Of a DNA stretch of 64,000 nucleotides, positions 35,799 to 44,850 are shown piece by piece. The notes under the pieces were generated by a model. That model ran no database searches and had not been told where the DNA came from. It was given only the letters and a program-made list of their open reading frames with translations. Source of the stretch: JAFGDI01 sp963662515 (GTDB lineage: Bacteria; Planctomycetota; Phycisphaerae; Sedimentisphaerales; SM23-30); assembly GCA_963662515.1 (NCBI GenBank), contig OY759675.1, forward strand, positions 2,728,001 through 2,792,000, read 5' to 3'. The stretch's first letter is position 1. Each line of letters starts with the position of its first letter. A program made the position numbers and the translations under genes.

Positions 35799-36065
35799 TT
35801 ACTTACGCAGACCGAGTCTTTCGATAAGGGTCTGATAACGAGCGACATCAACGCTCTTAAGATACTTAAGCAGTCCAGTTCTGCGACCGACGAGCATAAG
35901 CAGTCCGCGGCGAGAAGCATGGTCTTTGCGATGAGTTTTGAAATGCTCTGTGAGCTCCTTGATCCTGGCAGAGAGCACAGCGACCTGAACTTCAGGAGAG
36001 CCGGTGTCACCTTCACAGGTAGCATATTCAGCGATAACTTTAGCTTTTAATTCTTTACTAATCAT
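35799..36065 (-). CDS. rpsO: Ribosomal protein S15
   Basis: 88 residues, full family length. Typical S15 sequence: GDTGSPEVQVAVLSARI, LTEHFKTHRKDHASRRGLL, VGRRTGLLKYL. It binds 16S rRNA in the central domain of the 30S subunit. AAGGAACGAAAA precedes the ATG. It lies 151 bp after rplU and before pnp. Confidence 0.97.
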   Translation of the reverse strand: MISKELKAKVIAEYATCEGDTGSPEVQVAVLSARIKELTEHFKTHRKDHASRRGLLMLVGRRTGLLKYLKSVDVARYQTLIERLGLRK

Positions 36066-36216
36066 TTTTCGTTCCTTCCCCGAGTGACCCGAACAACGGA
36101 ATCAACCAGAATAGAAGTTTATCCATATTATTAACTGTAAGATCCGGGCTACACCGCCAGGAACAGTTTTAATAGTAATATCAGACACAGAAGATTATGG
36201 TCAAATACTATAAAAA

Positions 36217-36528
36217 TTAGTTATTGATGGCTGTAATCTGAATTTCGAGATAGCTCTGGCGGTGACCAATGCGTCTCTTAGACTTTTTACGACGACGGAA
36301 CTGCATAGGGTAAACCTTAGGTCCAAACGCCTTGCCCTGCACAGTAGCAGCAACCTTAACGCCGGCAACATAAGGAGCGCCAACCTTAATAGTCTCGCCA
36401 TCCTTAAAAAATACCACTTTGTCAAAATCAATTGTGGCACCAGCTTCGAGGTCACGATATTCAATGGCAAATTTCTTGCCGGCTTCAACTTTATACTGCT
36501 TGCCGCCATCTTCAATAATTGCGTACAC
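36217..36528 (-). CDS. rplU: Ribosomal protein L21
   Basis: 103 residues, full length. MYAIIEDGGKQYKVEAG, GKAFGPKVYPMQFRRRKKSK and RRIGHRQSYLEIQI are typical. It binds 23S rRNA in the 50S subunit. AGGAGA precedes the ATG. The usual downstream partner rpmA (L27) is absent; rpsO follows instead, so L27 must be encoded elsewhere. Confidence 0.96.
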   Translation of the reverse strand: MYAIIEDGGKQYKVEAGKKFAIEYRDLEAGATIDFDKVVFFKDGETIKVGAPYVAGVKVAATVQGKAFGPKVYPMQFRRRKKSKRRIGHRQSYLEIQITAINN

Positions 36529-36671
36529 GATTTAATCTCCTGTTATTATTTCAATAAATACATTCTCTGTCTTCAGTGAGTCGCTCATTATCTCATAATT
36601 CATGTCAAAATCAAGAGTTTTCGCAACTTTTTTTCCTTTAATTGAGTTTTTTGTGTGGAAAAACAGATTTT

Positions 36672-37433
36672 TCAGTTGTTTTTTCCACAGCAAGAACACT
36701 TATGCCCTGCAGAACCGAGTTCGGCATAGGCAATATGGTCGGCCCAGATATTAAAGTGTGCCATAACCGGCTCTACGGTACCCCCTGCTAAATATTTCAA
36801 AGCCCAACAGCATTGAATTGAAGTGGTCATAGTGACGACCGGGGCAATTACCCCCCTTGTCTGTGCGGTATCGACCTCATATCTTGAAGCAGGCGGGTCA
36901 AAAATACATCGTAAGCAGGGATTACCTAAAGCGGGGAAAAAGGCTGCCATGCCAGCGGCACCGGCAACAGCTCCGTAGATCCAAGGTATGTTATTACTTA
37001 CGGCATAGTCATTTATAAAGAATCTGGAAAGGATATCGTCTGTGCCATCAAGAATAATATCGTATGAAGCCGGGGCAAAATCAGGGGCAGTTTCAGCATC
37101 AAATCTGGTTACAAAGGGTTTAAGCTGCACCAGGGAATTTATCTTAGCAAGATGATCGACAGCAGCCTGGGCCTTAAAGGCCCCCAGTTGGGCATCATTT
37201 TCATCAAATAATGCCTGTCGCTGCAGATTGCTGAGTTCAACCCGATCGGGATCAACTATATGCAAAGAACCGATACCAGCCCGCACCAGTGTTGCTGCAA
37301 TATGAGTACCCAAAGCCCCGCAGCCAATAAGCAGTACCCGGCCACGAGATATCGCTTCTTGTCCCTGAATGCCGATACCTGAAAAAGCTATCTGGCGGCT
37401 ATAGCGGGAATTGTCAATTATATTTTTGGTCAT
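36672..37433 (-). CDS. ThiF/MoeB/HesA family E1-like protein
   Basis: 253 residues. RYSRQIAF start motif, nucleotide-binding GCGALGTHIAATLVRAG, DPDRVELSNLQRQ and DGTDDILSRF typical of the family. Zinc cysteines come in two pairs: CLRC (about 175) and CSCC at the C-terminus. The family adenylates the C-terminal glycine of ThiS/MoaD-like sulfur carriers. The Cys normally found in the C.EAGVLGP segment is replaced here (TAQTRGVIAP), so persulfide or thioester chemistry at that site seems unlikely. No MoaD or ThiS is nearby. Gene lies 98 bp downstream of the dehydrogenase gene. Confidence 0.82.
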   Translation of the reverse strand: MTKNIIDNSRYSRQIAFSGIGIQGQEAISRGRVLLIGCGALGTHIAATLVRAGIGSLHIVDPDRVELSNLQRQALFDENDAQLGAFKAQAAVDHLAKINSLVQLKPFVTRFDAETAPDFAPASYDIILDGTDDILSRFFINDYAVSNNIPWIYGAVAGAAGMAAFFPALGNPCLRCIFDPPASRYEVDTAQTRGVIAPVVTMTTSIQCCWALKYLAGGTVEPVMAHFNIWADHIAYAELGSAGHKCSCCGKNN

Positions 37434-37531
37434 ATATGATCACATCTCATGATAATGCTTACTACATATTTCATTGCAAAAAAGCATAAGAGAGTATAAT
37501 AACAGCAGGTGAAAATTGGGCTGGCAAAGTA

Positions 37532-38545
37532 TCAGCATAATTTCTGGGCTTCAATGAGATTAACCTCATTAAGAATAGTCTTTCTGCTGCGGCTGTCGCG
37601 GGCGTGAACCAGGATTTTTTGGATTTCAGACTCATCAAAGCCGCAATCGGCCAGGCTCACCGGCAAACCCAGTCTTATCATAAATCGCTCTAAGGCCGTG
37701 GTATCCTGGCCGTGCAATCTGAGGACAAATGGCGTAGCGGCCCCAACCTGGATACCGTGATAGTTTGACCGCTGAGGGAATAGTTCATCAATAGCATGGC
37801 TGATAGCATGTTCACTGCCGCTGCAGGGGCGACTGCTGCCAGCGATCTCCATAGCCAGACCACTCATCACCAGACAATAAGCCAGCCGGCTGATAAAATC
37901 TTCAGAAGCAAAGTCGTCCGGGTCTAAGGCAAGGAGCATATCATAACTCATCATAGACAATGTTCTGGCAAAGTCATTAACGAATTCGCCGTATTTATCA
38001 GAGGCCAGTTGCCAATCTAAAAGGGCAGCCCGATTGGAAATTACATCACCAATACCAGAGCGAATAGCGGCTTTAGGAGCTGATTTCACAATAGCAGTAT
38101 CAACAACAATACCAAGCGGGACATTTCCATTAGTACGAATGCGTTTAGAGCTGTCAGACAAAACAATGACCGGTGAATAAATACCATCATTACTCAGAGC
38201 AGTTGGAATAGAGAGATAGTTCATGGCGGCCCTGGTAGCGGCATATTTAACGACATCAATGACCTGCCCGCCACCAACGGCCAGAATAAGAGTATCAGGA
38301 GAGCAAGACTCGAGATACTTAATAAGACGGTCCGCCTCAGTGAGGCAATAGTTCTCGACGAGGAAGACATCCTGGCAACTACCATCTATCTGACTGGTAA
38401 CAATAGACTTAAGTACAGGCATAGTAACAACGAGCTTATTTGGGAAAGACAGGTTATGCCGGGCAATGATCTGATCGATCCGCCCCAGAAGCCCTGGTCC
38501 GACACTAAGTATAACAGGCAATCTTGTTGATAGGGTAAATAACAT
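37532..38545 (-). CDS. sn-Glycerol-1-phosphate dehydrogenase-like protein (Fe-ADH_2 / AraM family)
   Basis: About 337 residues from ATG 38545; a TTG ten codons earlier is less likely. Fe-ADH fold with NAD-binding ILAVGGGQVIDVVKYAA and the family motif SIPTALSNDGIYSPV. Metal ligands are plausible at Asp (SGIGDVISN), His (CSGSEHAISHAID) and His (NYHGIQVG). This sequence style is that of glycerol-1-phosphate dehydrogenases (archaeal EgsA and bacterial AraM), which reduce dihydroxyacetone phosphate to the G1P enantiomer. Length fits. Whether the cell uses G1P for lipid or for another glycan is unknown. Confidence 0.78.
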   Translation of the reverse strand: MLFTLSTRLPVILSVGPGLLGRIDQIIARHNLSFPNKLVVTMPVLKSIVTSQIDGSCQDVFLVENYCLTEADRLIKYLESCSPDTLILAVGGGQVIDVVKYAATRAAMNYLSIPTALSNDGIYSPVIVLSDSSKRIRTNGNVPLGIVVDTAIVKSAPKAAIRSGIGDVISNRAALLDWQLASDKYGEFVNDFARTLSMMSYDMLLALDPDDFASEDFISRLAYCLVMSGLAMEIAGSSRPCSGSEHAISHAIDELFPQRSNYHGIQVGAATPFVLRLHGQDTTALERFMIRLGLPVSLADCGFDESEIQKILVHARDSRSRKTILNEVNLIEAQKLC

Positions 38546-38905
38546 ATCATCCAGTCGCAAGCAATAAAATATCAATTAAGCCCTGTTATCACATAACAGA
38601 CGGCAGTCTATACAATAAGACATAACCTGGCATTTTTAAACCAAAAAATGTTTCCTGGTATAATAATAAGCCGGAAGCGAGAACTCCGGCAAGCGAAATT
38701 ACTGTTTATAGAAACAATTTTATTTCACTCTTGCAATCCTGCATTCCATACAGATAATAATGTCATTGTTTGGCTTGTATCGTAGGCCCGTATAGGTTTT
38801 TTCTTTTAATTATGCTGGCAGTAACCACATTCGATCTGTCGCAGGCGTTAACACTAAACCGGGCTATTTAATAAACAATGACACACTATTTCGGAGAATA
38901 ATGAA
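38546..38905. other. Spacer between divergent genes
   Basis: TATAAT at 38659-38664 could be a -10 box but no convincing -35 lies upstream. A hairpin GCCGGA..TCCGGC is at 38671-38692. GGAG at 38893-38896 is the ribosome site of the next gene. Nothing else is recognised. Confidence 0.4.
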
Positions 38906-39751
38906 ATGCGGAAATTGACTAAGATCGCTCTGGCGACACTGGCAATCACAGCCCTGCCATTTTCACAAGCTCAGGCTGAAACGAATATTCTGGAAGCAGC
39001 AGCTCCAAATGGCTGGGTATTTCAGCTGTTACAGGTAAATCAGCACGCAACTGGTTTCGGCGGAGAAAAAAGCGGTCTGACCGATATGAATCTTGATGTA
39101 TCGGTATCGATGGCACGAGTAGCATATTGGGACACAAATTATGTACTGCATACTATATTGCCCTATGGCTATGTAAATCAGGAAGCATCAGTTGGCGATA
39201 TAAAAGTAATCGATGGTAATACTGATGGCCTGGGCGATGCCTTTATCGGTGGTGCCTGGCGATTTAACGGAGAGAATAAGGACTGCTGGTTACTGACAGG
39301 TATGGACCTCCGTCTGCCCAGCGGGCGTTATGACTGGCAGGAGATGGGCCCTCAGGTAGGTAGCGGCTCGCTGAGTTTCCAGCCATTTGTAATCTTATCA
39401 AAATTGTATGAACAGGGCATGATCGGTCATGATACAGAGATACGCTATGATGTCAACAGCGACTATGGCGAAGTGGTGCATGACCCTGATGATGCCTGGG
39501 AAATATGGCAGACCCTGCACATGGGTGTAGCTCAGAATCTGCGGGCCGGCGTAACGGCTAAGGGAGTATTTGCCACAGGAGATGATAACAACGATGGCTA
39601 TAAATCATCAAACATCGGAGTAGGCCCGGAGGTTATGTGGAATAATGATAAAGGCATGGTCGTTTGGGCCAAGTTGTTGTTTGACACATATAGCAAAGAC
39701 GCCCCCACTGATTCAGCAACACTGACAGTAAGGTTGTCAGTGCCGTTTTGA
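38906..39751 (+). CDS. Outer-membrane beta-barrel protein (phenol MetA degradation-like family)
   Basis: 281 residues. A signal peptide of about 24 residues ends at AQA (LATLAITALPFSQAQA). The body has alternating strands, LRLPSGRYDWQE and an Asp/Asn-rich loop DDNNDGYKSS, and ends LSVPF with a terminal Phe typical of BAM-inserted barrels. It resembles the MetA-pathway transporter-like family, proposed to carry hydrophobic compounds across the outer membrane. Substrate is unknown. GGAG lies nine bases before the ATG, and a strong terminator follows. Confidence 0.68.
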   Translation: MRKLTKIALATLAITALPFSQAQAETNILEAAAPNGWVFQLLQVNQHATGFGGEKSGLTDMNLDVSVSMARVAYWDTNYVLHTILPYGYVNQEASVGDIKVIDGNTDGLGDAFIGGAWRFNGENKDCWLLTGMDLRLPSGRYDWQEMGPQVGSGSLSFQPFVILSKLYEQGMIGHDTEIRYDVNSDYGEVVHDPDDAWEIWQTLHMGVAQNLRAGVTAKGVFATGDDNNDGYKSSNIGVGPEVMWNNDKGMVVWAKLLFDTYSKDAPTDSATLTVRLSVPF

Positions 39752-39830
39752 TATGAATGAGAGAATTAAAGACGGTAACTGTTCAAATTCAATATTTCAT
39801 AAGGAACAGTTACAATAAGTATAAGCAAAA

Positions 39831-39864
39831 AGGAGCAGTTCGGCGAAACTGCTCCTTTTTTTTA
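39831..39864. terminator. Terminator between the barrel gene and the sulfatase gene
   Basis: AGGAGCAGTT (39831-39840) pairs with AACTGCTCCT (39847-39856), followed by eight T. A-rich bases on the left side allow use in both directions. Confidence 0.88.
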
Positions 39865-41622
39865 TTTGAAAGAATATGGTTTTGGCACGACCCTGGATTG
39901 TTGTGCCCATTTCTGCCACTTTTGTGCCATATCTCTGACCATTTGCGGGTTTTCTGGTGCGAGATCATTCAATTCACAGCGATCCTGAGCGATATTAAAG
40001 AGCTGCCATTTTTCCAGAGAGAGCAGATCGACTTTTTCATAATGACGCGGCTTTGGCATTTCGACAGAAACAAGTTTATAATCACCTATTCTTATTCCCC
40101 TGTTGCCTTCATGTTCCCAATAAAGAGCTTCGCGATCAAGAGGCTCATCACTGTTGAAGGCATCGACCAGACTGACACCCTGGCAGGGAACAATAACATT
40201 TCCGTTATATTGAGCCGGATAAGAAACCTGGGTTATTTCGAGACAGGTAGCCATAATATCAGGCAACTGTCCTGGCTGCTGACGGAGTCGTCCAGAACTG
40301 TTTTGTTCGATACCATCGGGCCAGTGAACGATAAGCGGCGTGGCAATGCCGCCTTCCTGGATCCAATGCTTATACATGCGAAACGGCGTATTAGAGACAT
40401 TGGCCCAAGCCTTACCATAGGCGATAAAAGAAGTACCGGGGCCGGGCATAACATCTGGTCCCCCCAGAACCGGTAAACCCTCTCTGGTCTGCATAGGAGG
40501 TTTATCTCTGGTAATAATGTCATGTGGTTCCAGCGGATTAATATCAGTGAGTTGCCAGGCAGGATTGAAGGTTCGTCCCATATCTTCTGCACAAGCACCA
40601 TTATCCTGAAGATAGAAAATAACGGTATTATCAAGCTGGCCATTTTTCTCAAGGGTATCAACTATTTTGCCAATACCCTGATCCATCTTATCGATCATAG
40701 CAGCATAAACCTCCATGCAACGGATCTCCCACTCTCTATGCTCGACCTTTGACCAGTCTCCTTCTGTCGGAGTATATTGGGCCGTTTGCGAGTTGATAAT
40801 ACCAAGCTGCTGCATTTTTTCATATCTGGCCCTGCGGACAGCATCATATCCGCTATCATACTTTCCCTTATAACGGGCAATATCTTCTTCGGGGGCCTGC
40901 ATAGGCCAGTGAGCAGCAGTATAGGCGATATAGGAAAAGAAAGGCTGCTCGGGTTTAGTGTCGATATGCTGCTGAATAAACGAAGCCATATTATCCGAAA
41001 GAGCATCAGTGTAATAGTAATTATCAGGCTGATACAGTTCATCAGTGGGAGCGGTAATATAAGAATTATCTCTGAGCAGAAGAGAAGGGTCAAAATAATT
41101 ACCCGGGCCATTAATCGTTCCGTAGTAGCGGTCAAAACCCCGCTGGCACGGCCAGTTACTGATATCTTTCTTGGGCCCACTATCAGAACCACTTACATGC
41201 CATTTCCCGGCGGCAAAAGTAGCATAGCCCGCCTGCCTGAGCACCTGGGCAATAGTAACAGTATCTTTACCAATGCGACCGCGATAGCCGGGCAGACCAT
41301 TATCTTGGGCCATGTGACCGACCCCGGCCTGATGCGGGTGAAGTCCGGTAAGAAGCGATGCCCTGGTCGGGCAACACCGGGCGGTATTGTAAAACTGGGT
41401 GAAGCGAACCCCTTTAGCGGCGAGCCGGTCAAGATTAGGAGTATTTATTTCGCTGCCAAAACAACCCAGATCGGAAAACCCCATATCATCGGAGAGAATA
41501 AGAATGATATTAGTTTTTTTATTACCCGCGGCATAGCATGAATTCAAGTCGAAGAAAAAAGCTAAAACCAACATAACGCTAAAAATAAAATGTGTATAAT
41601 AAATGCGTGCATTCATGTTCAT
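39862..41622 (-). CDS. Secreted arylsulfatase, type I FGly sulfatase
   Basis: About 586 residues from ATG 41622 (AGGACA seven bases upstream). A signal peptide (FIFSVMLVLAFFFDLNS) precedes NIILILSDDMGFSDLGCFG (metal Asp pair) and the FGly motif RCCPTRASLLTG, in which the first Cys of C-x-P-x-R is converted to formylglycine. Further motifs are GKWHVSG, DMGRTFN near the C-terminal metal site, and DRCELNDLAPENP. It cleaves sulfate esters, probably from polysaccharide given its GH neighbours. No anaerobic sulfatase-maturing enzyme is in the window. It ends at the shared terminator. Confidence 0.9.
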   Translation of the reverse strand: MNMNARIYYTHFIFSVMLVLAFFFDLNSCYAAGNKKTNIILILSDDMGFSDLGCFGSEINTPNLDRLAAKGVRFTQFYNTARCCPTRASLLTGLHPHQAGVGHMAQDNGLPGYRGRIGKDTVTIAQVLRQAGYATFAAGKWHVSGSDSGPKKDISNWPCQRGFDRYYGTINGPGNYFDPSLLLRDNSYITAPTDELYQPDNYYYTDALSDNMASFIQQHIDTKPEQPFFSYIAYTAAHWPMQAPEEDIARYKGKYDSGYDAVRRARYEKMQQLGIINSQTAQYTPTEGDWSKVEHREWEIRCMEVYAAMIDKMDQGIGKIVDTLEKNGQLDNTVIFYLQDNGACAEDMGRTFNPAWQLTDINPLEPHDIITRDKPPMQTREGLPVLGGPDVMPGPGTSFIAYGKAWANVSNTPFRMYKHWIQEGGIATPLIVHWPDGIEQNSSGRLRQQPGQLPDIMATCLEITQVSYPAQYNGNVIVPCQGVSLVDAFNSDEPLDREALYWEHEGNRGIRIGDYKLVSVEMPKPRHYEKVDLLSLEKWQLFNIAQDRCELNDLAPENPQMVRDMAQKWQKWAQQSRVVPKPYSFK

Positions 41623-42359
41623 AATTGTCCTGTAAAGATATAGCCTTTCACAGATAAGGCAATAAGATATAGGTTTATCGAATAATGTAAGTCTCAAGTA
41701 TAAAAAGCTATACGAAAAGTATCAACTTTATATTGCATTTTAAAAAGTATAGGTGAATAATTCGACAATTAAGTGCAATTAGTAACCGTTCACACGGTTT
41801 TTCTTCTCTGGGAACAGTTACAGGAATAAGTAATACGAAATAAGTTGGCAACGAGATATTCGTCCGCCTCTGGCAGACTCATGGCTTAATGAATCCAGAT
41901 GCTTTAAGTCCCGAATATTGGGGTACATCTGGAAACTACCAAAGCCCGCCTGGCTCGCGTGTCAGAAAAATAATGTCGCACACAGGTTATTAAATGACTC
42001 TGTTTTGTTTGACATAAACCTTGAACTGGGCTAATATACACAGGTTCATCTGTATCATGCCGGGTTAAACAAGGGGTATGATGCAAAGAGAATGATAATA
42101 TAGTGTAAAAAGCAATAACTTTTCCAAGAATATAGTGCAATAGCGAGAGCCCCCTGTGTGGGAATCAAACCGGCATAATAAGCCACAAACAACCAAGTAA
42201 GCTGCCCGAAACGATAAGTAGTACCAATCGCCGGCCGGCCGAATAATCCGTAAATTGCTTATATATCTGGTAATAAGAAATTGCAGATAACAGACCTGCT
42301 CTATCGGGTCAAAAAGAATTGTGTATAGAATTCATATTAAGGAAAGGTACTAAAATTAT
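41623..42359. other. Repeat-bearing spacer between divergent sulfatase and GH2 genes
   Basis: Holds GTAACCGTTCACACGG..GGAACAGTTAC (41782-41821), a partial MITE arm (41822-41846), a TCCGCC-TCT-GGCAGA hairpin arm (41863-41878) and the nested hairpin CCAGATG..CATCTGG around CCCGAATATTGGGG (41895-41932). A 78-codon minus ORF here is not coding-like. Promoters could not be pinned. Confidence 0.45.
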
Positions 42360-44606
42360 ATGAAAAAAGCATTAAGAAGCCTGTCACTGATAGTCATTCT
42401 GCTGGCTCTGCTGGCTCAGGCAAATGCGGCTATCCCTCGTGCAGAACATCCTCGTCCAGACATGCAGCGAGATATCTGGATGAATTTGAACGGGCAGTGG
42501 CAATTTGAGATCGACAATGACAATACCGGTTTACAGAGAGGCCTGGTAAGCGGTAAGGACCTGGCCAGAACAATAACTGTGCCATTCTGCCCGGAAAGCA
42601 AACTCTCTGGCATCGACAATTATGACTTCATGAAGTATGTCTGGTATCGCCGGCATTTTGTAACCCCGGACAATATGGCCGGTAAGCGCATCATGCTGCA
42701 CTTTGGTGCAGTTGACTATCAGGCGTGGGTATATCTCAATGGCAGCCTGATCGGCTCACATCGCGGCGGAAATGTTGCCTTCTCATTTGATGTAACCGCT
42801 AACCTTAAGGCTGGTGAAAATGAGCTGGTAGTTCGCGTTTTTGATGATACCCGTTCGGGCTTACAGGCAACAGGCAAGCAGACCCATTCCGTAAGTGAGG
42901 GGTGCATGTACACCCGCACCACAGGTATCTGGCAGACAGTATGGCTGGAAGCAGTGGGCGATTCATATATCAAGCTGGTAAATATTGTGCCGGACATTGA
43001 TCAGAAGCGGGCTTTTGTAGATGTTACCGTAGTAACAAATAAGCCAAACCTCAAGGTTCAGGCCGTTGCCTCATTCAAGGGCAAGAAAATGGCATCAGAA
43101 ACCGTAGATGCTCTGTGGCGTGACAATAAGCTGGTACTGAATCTTAAGAAACTGCATCTTTGGGAAGTAGGCAATCCGAATCTCTATGATCTGGAGCTTA
43201 CCTTGCTTGATGGCAAAACAGTTGTTGACTCAGTTAAGAGCTATTTTGGAATGCGTTCAGTAAAGATCGATGGCCGAAGCATTCTGATCAATGGCAAGCG
43301 AGTATTCCAGCGGCTGATACTGGACCAGGGTTTCTACCCGGACGGCATCTGGACCGCTCCTTCAGATGAGGCATTGAAAAATGATATCGTACTGTCGATG
43401 AAAGCCGGTTATAATGGCGCTCGTCTGCATCAGAAGGTATTTGAGCCTCGTTTCCTGTATTGGGCTGATCAGCTTGGTTATCTGTGCTGGGGCGAATACA
43501 CAAACTGGGGCTACAGCTTTGAGCCGGCCGGTCATGCCGCTTATGTAGATGAATGGGTAGAAATACTGCTTCGCGACCGTAATCACCCCTCGATCATAGG
43601 CTGGTGTCCATTTAATGAGACACCTGAGAAAGCCGGCGAGCTGCAAAAGACCATCTATTATCTGACACAGGCAGTTGACCCAACCCGTCCGGTATATGAG
43701 ACCAGCGGCTGGTCACACACCTTTGCCCAGGTAGAAATGCGTGACAATCACGATTATAATCAGGACCCGGCGAGTTTCCATAAACGCTGGATGAATTTCT
43801 TTGCTGACAGCAAGATAAATGTTCCAAGCCGTTACGGCTCACTGAGCGGCGATCTTGGCGTGCCCTTTATGATAAGTGAATTTGGCGGCATAGGCTGGAG
43901 CCTGAAGGCTGGCTGGGGCTATGGAGCAGCACCTAAGACTATCGAAGAGTTCTATACTCGTTATGAAGGTCTGTGCAAGGCCCTGCTGGACAATCCTGAC
44001 ATGTATGGTTTCTGCTACACTCAGCTTACCGATGTAGAGCAGGAACAAAACGGTCTGTACTATTATAACAGGACAGAAAAGTTTGATATGGACCGCATAT
44101 TCAAGGCAACCCAGCAGCCATCGGCTTATGAGCTTAATGGTCCAAAAACACCCACACCAAGCAAAGCCACTAATGACTGGAAGGTTCTGGTAGGTTCATC
44201 AGTAGATGTTGATGCCAGACCATTCAAGTTCAGCATAGATAAGCCGGCGGATAACTGGACCAAACCAGGTTTCGATGACTCGGGCTGGTCAACCGGTATG
44301 CAGCCGTTTGCCGGTGATGCCGGTACACGCTGGAACACTAATAATATCTGGTTGCGTCAGGAATTTACCTGTGACAGCACAGACATAAATCAGGCAGCGA
44401 TAATTATCTCCTATGATGAGAACACTGAGGTTTATGTAAATGGCAAGAAAGTATTTGAAATTGAAGGATACTCAAATGGATTCCGTGCCTTTGATATAAC
44501 CAAAACATTGAAAGATGCCCTGGTTAAAGGTAAGAATACTATCGCTATCCATACCAGCCAGACAGTAGGCGGTCAGCGTATTGATGCGGCTATTCTGGTT
44601 AACTGA
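42360..44606 (+). CDS. Secreted glycoside hydrolase family 2 protein
   Basis: 748 residues. A signal peptide (LSLIVILLALLAQANA) is followed by the GH2 sugar-binding domain (DIWMNLNGQWQFEID, YVWYRRHFVTP, VDYQAWVYLNGSLIGSHRGG), an Ig-like middle, and a TIM barrel. Acid/base Glu is at about 420 in GWCPFNET and nucleophile Glu at about 507 in FMISEFGG. A C-terminal domain of about 130 residues (WTKPGFDDSGWSTGMQPF, NIWLRQEF) is a second galactose-binding-like fold. GH2 covers beta-galactosidase, beta-mannosidase and beta-glucuronidase activities; exact specificity is not visible. It is followed by a terminator. Confidence 0.9.
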   Translation: MKKALRSLSLIVILLALLAQANAAIPRAEHPRPDMQRDIWMNLNGQWQFEIDNDNTGLQRGLVSGKDLARTITVPFCPESKLSGIDNYDFMKYVWYRRHFVTPDNMAGKRIMLHFGAVDYQAWVYLNGSLIGSHRGGNVAFSFDVTANLKAGENELVVRVFDDTRSGLQATGKQTHSVSEGCMYTRTTGIWQTVWLEAVGDSYIKLVNIVPDIDQKRAFVDVTVVTNKPNLKVQAVASFKGKKMASETVDALWRDNKLVLNLKKLHLWEVGNPNLYDLELTLLDGKTVVDSVKSYFGMRSVKIDGRSILINGKRVFQRLILDQGFYPDGIWTAPSDEALKNDIVLSMKAGYNGARLHQKVFEPRFLYWADQLGYLCWGEYTNWGYSFEPAGHAAYVDEWVEILLRDRNHPSIIGWCPFNETPEKAGELQKTIYYLTQAVDPTRPVYETSGWSHTFAQVEMRDNHDYNQDPASFHKRWMNFFADSKINVPSRYGSLSGDLGVPFMISEFGGIGWSLKAGWGYGAAPKTIEEFYTRYEGLCKALLDNPDMYGFCYTQLTDVEQEQNGLYYYNRTEKFDMDRIFKATQQPSAYELNGPKTPTPSKATNDWKVLVGSSVDVDARPFKFSIDKPADNWTKPGFDDSGWSTGMQPFAGDAGTRWNTNNIWLRQEFTCDSTDINQAAIIISYDENTEVYVNGKKVFEIEGYSNGFRAFDITKTLKDALVKGKNTIAIHTSQTVGGQRIDAAILVN

Positions 44607-44634
44607 CCTGGCTCATTAAGCCGTTAGAACTATC

Positions 44635-44677
44635 AAGGCGTAGTGAACACACTTGTTTCACTACGCCTTTTTTTTCA
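44635..44677 (+). terminator. Terminator of the GH2 gene
   Basis: AAGGCGTAGTGAA (44635-44647) pairs with TTCACTACGCCTT (44657-44669), followed by about seven T. Confidence 0.9.
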
Positions 44678-44850
44678 CATCTGGTATTATATCTCCTGTA
44701 TTTACGGCTGAGAGTCTGACACACCGGGCAATAAATAGCCGATAAGAGTGAACTTAGCTTATTTTCATTGAAACCTTTGCCGGAGTTATGATAATAAGTA
44801 ATAATTGCTGTTAGATTTATAACTGAATCAGAGAAATTACAGGAGTATTT

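Noticed and set aside
36066..36216. L27 gene hidden between rplU and rpsO
   Set aside because: The 151-bp gap is too short for rpmA and shows no L27-like reading frame on either strand.
41904..42140. 78-codon minus-strand ORF between sulfatase and GH2 genes
   Set aside because: Overlaps hairpin repeats and has no ribosome site or coding-like pattern.
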